Shown here: piece by piece, positions 1-6,353 of the stretch | Layout: every line of letters begins with the position of its first letter | Numbering within the stretch: the stretch's first letter is position 1 | Source: JAFKKS01 sp039808325 | GTDB lineage: Bacteria > Pseudomonadota > Alphaproteobacteria > Rhizobiales > Xanthobacteraceae | Length of the DNA stretch: 16,714 nucleotides | Direction: 5' to 3' | Assembly: GCA_039808325.1 (NCBI GenBank) | Contig: JBDHSU010000090.1 | Location: 1-16,714, forward strand | Position numbers and translations under genes: made by a program | Notes under the pieces: generated by a model | The model's database searches: none | What the model was told of the DNA's origin: nothing | Seen by the model: the letters and a program-made list of their open reading frames with translations, nothing else

Positions 1-56
1 ATGTCAACCGCCCATTGGCATCGGCATGAAAGAGGGTTAACGCGTCGCGGGCGGCC
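1..56. other. Short intergenic edge downstream of lolD
   Basis: These bases lie beyond the lolD stop codon at the left edge of the window. I see no start codon here that opens a long reading frame on the minus strand, and no hairpin followed by a T-run that would end the lolD transcript. The only motif is a minus-strand TTGACA at positions 2-7, which matches a sigma-70 -35 box, but any -10 box would lie outside the window. In many related genomes dnaE follows lolD. That cannot be checked here. Confidence 0.4.
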
Positions 57-746
57 TCACGGAAGCTCGACCACCGCCCCGTCGCGCAGGGTCACGCGCC
101 GATCCATGCGGGCCGCCAGATCGACGTTGTGGGTGGCGACGATCGCCGCCAGGCCCGAGGCCTGCACCAGTTGCTTGAGGGTCGAGAAGACATGGTCGGC
201 CGTGTTCGGGTCGAGGTTGCCCGTCGGCTCGTCGGCGAGCAGAATGCTCGGCGCGTTGGCGGCCGCCCGCGCGATCGCAACGCGCTGCTGCTCGCCACCC
301 GAGAGCTCCGCCGGACGGTGGGTCAGCCGTTCCTTCAGGCCCAGGTAACTGAGAAGCTCGCCCGCCCGCTTCGAAGCCTCGCGGCGCGAGAGGCCGCGGA
401 TCATCTGCGGCAGCATCACGTTCTCGAGCGCCGAGAACTCCGGCAGCAGGTGATGGAACTGGTAGATGAAGCCGATCTGATTGCGACGGATGCGGGTGCG
501 CTCCGCGTCCGGCAGGCCGGATGTCGCCGTCCCGTTGATGAAGACCTCGCCCGCGTCGGCGTGCTCCAGGAGGCCTGCCACATGCAGGAGCGTCGACTTT
601 CCCGTCCCGGACGGCGCCATCAGGGCGACCGACTGGCCGGGCCAGACGGCAAGCTCCGCCCCCTGGAGGATGTCGAGCGTTGCCTCGCCCTGCCGGTAGT
701 GGCGCTCCACGCCTTGCAGGAAGATCGCTGGCTGCTTGTCTGCCAT
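57..746 (-). CDS. lolD: Lipoprotein-releasing ABC transporter ATP-binding protein LolD
   Basis: This 229-aa ABC ATPase should power extraction of outer-membrane lipoproteins from the inner membrane for hand-over to the periplasmic carrier LolA. Visible motifs are Walker A APSGTGKST (residues 44-52), Q-loop Q96, signature LSGGEQQR (148-155), Walker B ILLADEPT (168-175) and switch histidine H206. The spacing and length match the LolD/MacB-type family. The first Walker A residue is Ala (A44) where the general consensus has Gly; the catalytic GKST is intact. The start lies 10 nt after the lolC/E stop, and the AGGGCAGG between them is a good ribosome binding site, so the two are almost certainly cotranscribed. 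The permease neighbour supports Lol rather than another FtsE-like exporter. Confidence 0.93.
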   Translation of the reverse strand: MADKQPAIFLQGVERHYRQGEATLDILQGAELAVWPGQSVALMAPSGTGKSTLLHVAGLLEHADAGEVFINGTATSGLPDAERTRIRRNQIGFIYQFHHLLPEFSALENVMLPQMIRGLSRREASKRAGELLSYLGLKERLTHRPAELSGGEQQRVAIARAAANAPSILLADEPTGNLDPNTADHVFSTLKQLVQASGLAAIVATHNVDLAARMDRRVTLRDGAVVELP

Positions 747-756
747 CCGCCTGCCC

Positions 757-2034
757 TCACTCGTACCGCAGCGCTTCGACGGGATCGAGCCTCGCGGCGC
801 GCCAAGCCGGATAGAGCGGAGCCAAAAGCGATAATGTCAGCGCCATGACGATGACCGCCGTGGTCTCGGCCGGGTCCATATGCGCCGGCAGCCGCGAGAG
901 GAAATAGAGTTCGGGCGAAAACAATTCGGTCGCGGTCAGCCACGACAGGAACTGGCGGATCGCCTCGATGTTGCGGCAGACGACAAAGCCGACGATGAAG
1001 CCGACGATGGTGCCGACGACGCCGATCGCCGCGCCGGTGATCAGGAAGACACGCAGGATCGCCCCCTGCGTCGCCCCCATGGTGCGCAGGATGGCGATGT
1101 CGTGGCTCTTGTCCTTCACCAGCATCACCATGCCGGAAATGATGTTGAAGGCGGCGATGACGACGATCAGCGTCAGGATCAGGAACATCACGTTGCGCTC
1201 GACCTGCAGCGCGTTGAAGAACGTAGCGTTGCGCTGGCGCCAATCAACGATGAAGACCGGCCGGCCGGCCGCGTCAGTGACGAGCTTGCGGAAATGCTCG
1301 ACCTTGTCGGCGTCGTTTGTGTAAACCTCGATCGCCGTCACGTCGCCATTGCGGTTGAAGTAGGCTTGGGCTTCCGCAAGCGGCATGAACACGAACGCGG
1401 AATCGTATTCCGACATGCCGATCTCGAACACGGCCGCGACCTTGTAGGCCTTGATGCGCGGAATGGTGCCCATGGCGGTGACGGCGCCACGCGGCGCCAC
1501 GAGCGTCACGTTGTCGCCGGCGCGCAGCGAAAGCTGGTCGGCGAGGCGCTTGCCGATGACCACGCCCTGATTCTCGTCGAAGCCTTCGAGCGTCCCCTGC
1601 TTGATGTTCCGCGATACGGACGGAAACTTCGCCAGATCACTGCCGCGGATACCGCGGACCAGGACACCGCTCGCATTGAACTGCGACGAAGCCAATGCCT
1701 GCCCCTCGACGATCGGCGCCGCGAGGATGATACCGTCGATGCCTGAGAGACGCTTCGCCACATCGTCCCAGTCGGTCAGCGGGGTTTCGATCGGCTGCAC
1801 CAGCAGGTGGCCGTTGAGGCCGAGGATCTTGCTCAACAACTCCGTGCGGAAACCGTTCATCACCGCCATCACGATGATGAGCACGGCAACGCCGAGCATG
1901 AAGCCGAGGAACGAGAAACCGGCCGTAACCGAAATGAAGCCTTCCTTGCGCCGCGCCCGCAGGTAGCGCAGCGACAGCAGCCACTCGTAGGTGGAAAAAG
2001 GCCGCGTCGCGGTCGGCTCAGTCATATCCGCCAT
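757..2034 (-). CDS. lolC: Lipoprotein-releasing ABC transporter permease LolC/LolE
   Basis: This 425-aa inner-membrane permease is the partner of LolD in lipoprotein release. It shows the FtsX/LolC fold: a short cytoplasmic N-terminus, membrane segment 1 (about residues 34-58), a large periplasmic domain (about 63-280), then segments 2 to 4 (about 281-306, 324-351 and 391-410). It ends in the family-typical tail ARLDPVEALRYE. Only one permease gene precedes lolD here. Enterobacteria have separate lolC and lolE; in many alphaproteobacteria one permease is annotated and is thought to act as a homodimer, so the symbol could equally be lolE or lolF. Two in-frame ATGs (residues 1 and 4) are possible starts. 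GGGAAC lies 4 nt before the first, and neither site is decisive. The gene follows proS after 66 nt without an obvious terminator. Confidence 0.9.
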   Translation of the reverse strand: MADMTEPTATRPFSTYEWLLSLRYLRARRKEGFISVTAGFSFLGFMLGVAVLIIVMAVMNGFRTELLSKILGLNGHLLVQPIETPLTDWDDVAKRLSGIDGIILAAPIVEGQALASSQFNASGVLVRGIRGSDLAKFPSVSRNIKQGTLEGFDENQGVVIGKRLADQLSLRAGDNVTLVAPRGAVTAMGTIPRIKAYKVAAVFEIGMSEYDSAFVFMPLAEAQAYFNRNGDVTAIEVYTNDADKVEHFRKLVTDAAGRPVFIVDWRQRNATFFNALQVERNVMFLILTLIVVIAAFNIISGMVMLVKDKSHDIAILRTMGATQGAILRVFLITGAAIGVVGTIVGFIVGFVVCRNIEAIRQFLSWLTATELFSPELYFLSRLPAHMDPAETTAVIVMALTLSLLAPLYPAWRAARLDPVEALRYE

Positions 2035-2100
2035 TCCGTTCCCGCGACTTCACCCGATTCTGCGGCCTGCGCGCCAGCACCACAGCGAGCATGAACAAGT

Positions 2101-3423
2101 TTATTGCGCAAGGCGCGCGACCGCCTCCGCCGGCGTCACAAGTTCGCGCGTCCCGTCGCTGCGGCGTTTCAACTCGACCTTGCCTTCGGCGAGGCCCTTC
2201 GGCCCGATCAGGATCTGATATGGGATGCCGATCAAATCCGCGGTCGCGAACTTCGATCCCGGCCGCTCGTCGCGATCGTCGTAAAGGACGTCGCGGCCCT
2301 TGGCCATGAGTTCGCGATAAAGCTTCTCGCTCGCCTCCCCGGTCGCGCCGTCGCCCTGTTTCAGATTGAGGATCACGACGTCGAACGGCGCGATCGCCTC
2401 CGGCCATTTGATGCCGGCGTCGTCATGGAACGCCTCGATCGTAGCGGCGACGAGCCGCGACGGGCCGATGCCGTAGGAACCCATATGCACCGGCTTCTCG
2501 GTACCGTCGGCGGCGGTGACGACCGCCTTCATCGGCTCGGAATACTTCGTCCCGAAGTAGAAGATGTGACCGACCTCGATGCCGCGCGCGGAAACCTGGC
2601 GGTCGGCCGCGAGCTTGGCGAATTCGCCCGCGTCATGCTTCTCCGATGTGGCGGCATAAAGCGAGGTCCACTTGTCGACGATTTTCTGCAGGCCGGCGAC
2701 GTCGTCGAAATCGACATTCGCATCCGGCACCTGAAAGTCGAGATAATCCTTGTGACAGAACACCTCGCTCTCGCCGGTCGAGGCAAGGATGATGAATTCG
2801 TGACTCATGTCGCCGCCGATCGGACCCGACTCCGCGCGCATCGGAATGGCCTTCAGTCCAAGACGCGCGAACGTGCGCAGATAGGCGACGAACATCTTGT
2901 TGTAGGCGTGCCGCGACGCCTCCTTGTCGATGTCGAAGGTGTAGGCATCCTTCATCAGGAATTCGCGCGAGCGCATGACGCCGAAACGCGGCCGCACCTC
3001 GTCGCGAAACTTCCATTGGATGTGGTAGAGATTGAGCGGCAGATCCTTGTACGAGCGGACGTAAGCGCGGAAGATTTCCGTGATCATTTCTTCGTTGGTC
3101 GGGCCGTAGAGCATGTCGCGATCGTGGCGATCCTTGATGCGCAGCATCTCCTTGCCGTAGTCGTCGTAGCGTCCGCTCTCGCGCCACAGATCCGCCGACT
3201 GGATTGTCGGCATGATCATCTCGAGAGCACCGGAACGGTCCTGCTCCTCGCGCACCACATTGCAGACCTTCTGCAGCACCCGGTGCCCGAGCGGCAGGAA
3301 CGCATAGATGCCCGCGGCCTCCTGGCGGATCATGCCGGCGCGCAACATCAGCCGATGCGAAACGATCTCCGCTTCCTTGGGCGTTTCGCGCAGGATCGGG
3401 AGGAAATAGCGGGACAGCCGCAT
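2101..3423 (-). CDS. proS: Prolyl-tRNA synthetase, short (type 2) form
   Basis: This 440-aa cytoplasmic class II synthetase charges tRNA-Pro with proline. Class II motif 1 lies around residues 38-53, motif 2 around 139-163 (WKFRDEVRPR to KDAYTF) and motif 3 around 315-327 (GSYGIGPSR). The C-terminal anticodon-binding domain covers about 345-440. The length fits the short alphaproteobacterial form, which lacks the roughly 180-aa editing insertion between motifs 2 and 3 found in E. coli ProS (about 570 aa). I place the start at 3423, where the protein begins MRLSRYFLPI as in the family, with AAGAGC about 8 nt upstream. The frame stays open 70 codons further to an ATG at 3633, but that extension has no family character and runs into the predicted small-RNA promoter. 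I see no convincing promoter for proS. Confidence 0.95.
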   Translation of the reverse strand: MRLSRYFLPILRETPKEAEIVSHRLMLRAGMIRQEAAGIYAFLPLGHRVLQKVCNVVREEQDRSGALEMIMPTIQSADLWRESGRYDDYGKEMLRIKDRHDRDMLYGPTNEEMITEIFRAYVRSYKDLPLNLYHIQWKFRDEVRPRFGVMRSREFLMKDAYTFDIDKEASRHAYNKMFVAYLRTFARLGLKAIPMRAESGPIGGDMSHEFIILASTGESEVFCHKDYLDFQVPDANVDFDDVAGLQKIVDKWTSLYAATSEKHDAGEFAKLAADRQVSARGIEVGHIFYFGTKYSEPMKAVVTAADGTEKPVHMGSYGIGPSRLVAATIEAFHDDAGIKWPEAIAPFDVVILNLKQGDGATGEASEKLYRELMAKGRDVLYDDRDERPGSKFATADLIGIPYQILIGPKGLAEGKVELKRRSDGTRELVTPAEAVARLAQ

Positions 3424-3600
3424 GAAAAATGCTCTTGATTCGGTTGTCGAGACGGGGTGGCCGCGCAGTGAAAGCGGATGCTGGCGCAAAAGACAAGCGA
3501 AGCCTTGCGAAACGATCCGGCCGGCGGCCCCGGCCCCGAATATGCATCTTACAGCTAAGCCTCGGAAAACTCGGTAAAAAATCCTGGAGCACCAAATCAC

Positions 3601-3629
3601 TTGATAGGCGGATAGCTTGGCGCTAGGCT
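3601..3629 (+). promoter_or_regulatory. Sigma-70-like promoter for a predicted small RNA
   Basis: TTGATA (3601-3606) and TAGGCT (3624-3629) are separated by exactly 17 nt, the ideal spacer for a housekeeping promoter. The -35 box differs from TTGACA at one position and the -10 box from TATAAT at three. Transcription would start near 3635-3637, within the 5' arm of a strong predicted stem. The position is supported mainly by the match with the structure and terminator downstream; the -10 box alone would not be convincing. Confidence 0.4.
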
Positions 3630-3633
3630 TCAT

Positions 3634-3795
3634 CCGGACGCCGAAGTCATGCGTAGCCTCTAAGCGGTGTCCGTACGGTCCGAGTCTGGGGAGGAGAACA
3701 CCCGGTCAGCGTCTCGGCGCTCCGGTGAACAATTACAATTTTCGACACGGGCTTTCGAAGCGAAATCCAGCAGGGCGGCTCGCCCTGCTTTTTTT
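3634..3795 (+). ncRNA. Predicted structured small RNA, family not recognised
   Basis: This is a plus-strand transcript of about 160 nt, opposite to every surrounding gene. The arm CCGGACGCCGA (3634-3644) pairs with 3714-3725 in 11 base pairs with one bulged C (3720). Inside, GGTGT (3666-3670) pairs with ACACC (3698-3702). The enclosed apical loop carries purine-rich GGGGAGGAG (3688-3696). A further hairpin, TTTCG with CGAAA (3753-3765), sits just before the terminator. No Shine-Dalgarno plus start codon opens a reading frame, so a noncoding product is likelier than a peptide. It does not match my memory of SRP RNA, tmRNA, RNase P RNA or common riboswitches. A 6S-like RNA is conceivable from its size and bubbled stem, but I see no specific support. 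The call rests on the promoter, fold and terminator agreeing; expression is unproven. Confidence 0.5.
3769..3795 (+). terminator. Strong intrinsic (Rho-independent) terminator, plus strand
   Basis: AGCAGGGCG (3769-3777) pairs perfectly with CGCCCTGCT (3781-3789) around a 3-nt GCT loop, and seven consecutive T (3789-3795) follow. This is a textbook plus-strand terminator. Read on the minus strand, the hairpin is preceded by A and followed by TGGATTT, so it would be a poor terminator for the DUF1467 operon. No protein gene on the plus strand ends here, which is the main reason to predict a small RNA upstream of it. Confidence 0.8.
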
Positions 3796-3830
3796 GTCTG
3801 CCGCGCGCCCTCTGCCGCGTGGCCCCGCCT

Positions 3831-3915
3831 TGTCATTGCCGGGCCTGCCGCGGCAATCCGTCTTTCCCCTCAGATTTTTCTGATGGATGCGCGGGTCAAG
3901 CCCGCGTGTAAGGAC
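3831..3915. repeat. Degraded REP-like intergenic palindrome
   Basis: Two hairpins flank a short centre: ATTGCCG (3835-3841) pairs with CGGCAAT (3851-3857), and CGCGGG (3890-3895) pairs with CCCGCG (3901-3906) around TCAAG. A small hairpin, TCAGA (3870-3874) with TCTGA (3879-3883), lies between them. The outer parts, such as ATCCGTC and GATGGAT, are also roughly complementary. From memory, this pattern (cattgccgggc, then ggatgcgcgggtcaagcccgcg) resembles dispersed repeats common in Bradyrhizobium and relatives. Only one copy is visible, so repetition itself cannot be shown here. It lies just after the DUF1467 stop codon, where such elements often sit at the 3' end of operons. Confidence 0.5.
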
Positions 3916-3937
3916 GAGAGCACCGCGGTTCCGCAGC

Positions 3938-4207
3938 TCACTCCAGCCAGCCGAACAGCGTCGTAAATTTCTCCGCCGTGACCCAGCGTTCCGTGTAGGC
4001 GACGTAACACGCGCCGAAGACGACCGCGGAGACCAGCGTCGTCCAGAGAAGCTTCTTGCGCAGCGCCGGAATAACAGGCGCGCCGGGATCGGTTCCGTCG
4101 ACGATCGGCCCCGCCTCGTGCTGCGAACGGATTCCCCACGGCAGGACCGTGAACAGAACGACCCACCAGATGATGAAATAGATCGCAAGACCGGTGGAGA
4201 GGGACAC
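3938..4207 (-). CDS. DUF1467 family small membrane protein
   Basis: This 89-aa protein of unknown function has two predicted membrane segments, about residues 5-25 (rich in Ile, Trp and Phe) and 53-72. A polar loop between them contains IRSQHEAG and the run VDGTDPGAPV. This pattern of loop and aromatic first helix is typical of the DUF1467 family, which is largely alphaproteobacterial. The start codon appears to be GTG (4205-4207), since no ATG in frame precedes the first helix. It begins 11 nt after the mce stop, so it is probably cotranscribed with mce. Neighbourhood to mce and proS is common in related genomes but does not reveal a role. It has no catalytic motif. Confidence 0.85.
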   Translation of the reverse strand: MSLSTGLAIYFIIWWVVLFTVLPWGIRSQHEAGPIVDGTDPGAPVIPALRKKLLWTTLVSAVVFGACYVAYTERWVTAEKFTTLFGWLE

Positions 4208-4218
4208 GGCGCGTAGAC

Positions 4219-4623
4219 CTAAACCTGCTCGATCTCGACGAGCGTACCGAAGAAATCCTTCGGGTGCAGGAACAGCACCGGCTTGCCGTGCGCGCCGATT
4301 TTCGGCTCGCCGCCGCCGAGCACGCGCGCGCCCTCCTTCACCAGGCGATCGCGCGCGGCGCGGATATCGTCCACCTCGTAGCAGACGTGATGCATGCCGC
4401 CGTCCGGGTTGCGTTCGAGAAACTTCGCGATCGGTGAATCATCGCCGAGCGGTTCCAAAAGCTCGATCTTCGTGTTCGGAAGATTGACGAACACCGTGGT
4501 GACCCCATGCTCCGGCAACGCCAGCGGCGCGGATATCCGCGCGCCGAGCGCGTCGCGGTAGGTCGCCGCGGCCTTCCCGAGATCGGGAACCGCAAGCGCG
4601 ACGTGATTGAGCCGTCCGATCAT
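4219..4623 (-). CDS. mce: Methylmalonyl-CoA (ethylmalonyl-CoA) epimerase
   Basis: This 134-aa vicinal-oxygen-chelate protein should interconvert the 2R and 2S forms of methylmalonyl-CoA. That step joins propionyl-CoA carboxylase to methylmalonyl-CoA mutase and so to succinyl-CoA; in alphaproteobacteria using the ethylmalonyl-CoA pathway the same enzyme also acts on ethylmalonyl-CoA. Two VOC repeats are visible. Likely metal ligands are H7 (GRLNHVALAV), a residue in NTKIELLEP (about 50-58), the His pair at 78-79 (GGMHHVCYE) and E130 near the end (GTLVEIEQV). I chose the ATG at 4623 because the family starts MIGRLNHVA. An ATG six codons upstream and a longer open frame to 4728 also exist, without a clear ribosome site. 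It lies 59 nt after rnj. Confidence 0.93.
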   Translation of the reverse strand: MIGRLNHVALAVPDLGKAAATYRDALGARISAPLALPEHGVTTVFVNLPNTKIELLEPLGDDSPIAKFLERNPDGGMHHVCYEVDDIRAARDRLVKEGARVLGGGEPKIGAHGKPVLFLHPKDFFGTLVEIEQV

Positions 4624-4682
4624 CTTCGCACCATAGGCCATCGCCCGCGGCAATGAAATGCACGACCGCCCGTCACGAACGG

Positions 4683-6353
4683 TCAAACCTCGAGGACATG
4701 GACGTGGCAATAGGCCTTCTTGCCCCACTCGGCCGCAAGTGCCGCACGCACGCCGCGCGTCACCGTCTCCGCGACCGCGTCGGGGTCGCGCCGGCGCGCC
4801 CGCGGCATGGTGTCGAAGGTATCGATGGCGGCGTCGTAGGCAATGTTATGCATCGGACGCCCGGATGCCCCGGTTTCCGGGATGCCGCGCAGTTCGACAT
4901 CGGGATCGTCCGCCAACTCGCCCTTCTCGGTGATGGCGAGCGCCACGGTGACGATACCGGCGAAACTCAAGCGGCGGCGCTCGGAAACGGTGCGGCTTTC
5001 CGCCTCGATCAGAAGGCGGCCGTCCTTGAGCAGCCGCGCGGCCGGCACCTCGTCGACCACCGACGCCTTGCCAGGCGCGAGCTGGACCACATCGCCGTTC
5101 TTGCAGAGCACGACCTGCGCAACGCCGAGACGGCGCGCGAGCTTCGCATGCTCCGACAAATGCAACGCCTCGCCGTGCACCGGCAGGGCCACCTGCGGCC
5201 GCAGCCAGCTATAGAGCTCCTCCATTTCCGCGAGACGCGGATGGCCGGAAACGTGCACGAGATGCGTGCGATCCGTAATCACCTCGATACCCTGACGGAT
5301 CAGCCCGTTGATCACGCGGCCGACCGCCTTCTCGTTCCCCGGAATCGTGCGCGAGGAAAAGATCACCGTGTCGCCATGCGCGAGCGTGATATCCGGATGC
5401 TTGTCGTCGGCGATGCGCGCCAGCGCCGCGCGCGGCTCGCCCTGGCTGCCGGTGCACAGCGCCAGCACCTTGTCGCGCGGCAAATAACCGTAGGTATCGG
5501 CCGAGCGGAACTCCTGGATGCCTTCGAGGTAGCCGGTCTCACGCGCCACCTGCGCGATGCGATCCATGGCGCGCCCGACGACGACGACTTCGCGGTCGGC
5601 TTCGCGGGCCGCCAAAGCCGCGGCGCGGATGCGCGCGACGTTCGACGCAAAGGTGGTGATTGCCACCCGCCCGCGCGCGTTCTTCACCAGTTCGGTGAGG
5701 GTCTGCGCGACCTCCGACTCCGAAGGCGAGCGCCCTTCCCGCACGGCGTTGGTGGAATCGCCGACGATCGCCAGCACGCCCTCGTCGCCGATGGCGCGCA
5801 GGCGCGTTTCGTCCGTGCCGGTCCCGATGGTCGGCGTCCGATCGATCTTCCAGTCGCCGGTGTGAACGACGGTGCCGAGCGGCGTACGGATGGCAAGCGC
5901 GTTCGACTCCGGGATCGAGTGCGCGACCGACACGAACTCGACGTCGAATGGCCCGAGCGGGAGGCGGCCACCCAGCGGCACGACCTTGACCGGAATATCG
6001 GGCGCGCCGGGCTCCGACTTGAGCTTGGAGTCCAACAGCGCCGCCGTGAACGGCGTCGCATAGACGGGAACCTTCAGACGCGGCCACAGGTCCATCAGCG
6101 CGCCGAAGTGATCCTCGTGCGCATGGGTGAGCACGATGCCGGTGAGGTTGCGGCGCTCTTCTTCCAGAAAGCGGACGTCCGGCATCACGAGATCGACGCC
6201 GGGCAATTGGTCCTCGGCGGCGAACGACACGCCGCAGTCGACGATCAGCCACGTCTTGCGCGCCCGCGTGCCCAGGCCGTAGACGCCGAGATTCATCCCG
6301 ATTTCGCCCACGCCGCCAAGGGGAATGAAGACCAGTTCGTTCGCGGTGCTCAT
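4683..6353 (-). CDS. rnj: Ribonuclease J
   Basis: This 556-aa metallo-beta-lactamase/beta-CASP ribonuclease should process and degrade RNA, including 5'-to-3' exonucleolytic trimming. In alphaproteobacteria such as Sinorhizobium the enzyme takes part in rRNA 5'-end maturation. The zinc-binding motif HAHEDH (residues 77-82), H145 (AHSIPES) and D167 (HTGDWKID) are all present. The beta-CASP signatures TTFASN and GSQGEPRAAL, and the late histidine motifs HVSGHP and LPVHGE, follow in order. The start overlaps the birA stop by four bases (ATGA), which fixes it and implies translational coupling. The N-terminus MSTANELVFIPLGGVGEIGMN is family-typical. A 596-codon open frame on the opposite strand is a shadow of this gene. 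Confidence 0.95.
   Translation of the reverse strand: MSTANELVFIPLGGVGEIGMNLGVYGLGTRARKTWLIVDCGVSFAAEDQLPGVDLVMPDVRFLEEERRNLTGIVLTHAHEDHFGALMDLWPRLKVPVYATPFTAALLDSKLKSEPGAPDIPVKVVPLGGRLPLGPFDVEFVSVAHSIPESNALAIRTPLGTVVHTGDWKIDRTPTIGTGTDETRLRAIGDEGVLAIVGDSTNAVREGRSPSESEVAQTLTELVKNARGRVAITTFASNVARIRAAALAAREADREVVVVGRAMDRIAQVARETGYLEGIQEFRSADTYGYLPRDKVLALCTGSQGEPRAALARIADDKHPDITLAHGDTVIFSSRTIPGNEKAVGRVINGLIRQGIEVITDRTHLVHVSGHPRLAEMEELYSWLRPQVALPVHGEALHLSEHAKLARRLGVAQVVLCKNGDVVQLAPGKASVVDEVPAARLLKDGRLLIEAESRTVSERRRLSFAGIVTVALAITEKGELADDPDVELRGIPETGASGRPMHNIAYDAAIDTFDTMPRARRRDPDAVAETVTRGVRAALAAEWGKKAYCHVHVLEV

Larger units (their letters stand above)
3424..3937. other. 514-bp intergenic region between proS and the DUF1467 gene
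   Basis: This is by far the longest stretch without a protein gene in the window. From left to right it holds the proS leader (with a GC-rich hairpin, arms 3519-3524 and 3530-3535), a plus-strand promoter-like sequence (3601-3629), a predicted structured RNA ending in an intrinsic terminator (to 3795), and a degraded REP-like palindrome (about 3831-3915). Open frames here are short, have no recognisable protein character and are not counted as genes. Confidence 0.7.

Noticed and set aside
3424..3633. 70-codon N-terminal extension of ProS from an ATG at 3633
   Set aside because: The family begins at MRLSRYFLPI. The extension has no conserved features and would reach into the predicted small-RNA promoter.
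3617..3966. Short plus-strand open frames over the intergenic region (88 and 99 codons)
   Set aside because: They run through a strong intrinsic terminator and the palindromic repeat, have no ribosome binding site and no protein-like composition.
4664..4684. Inverted repeat GACCG/CGGTC at the end of rnj as a possible terminator
   Set aside because: Only five base pairs around an 11-nt loop and no T-run follow on the minus strand, so it is unlikely to end transcription.
4624..4728. 35-codon extension of Mce to an ATG at 4728
   Set aside because: It would overlap the 3' end of rnj, and the family starts at MIGRLNHVA. The extension reads like antisense or intergenic sequence.
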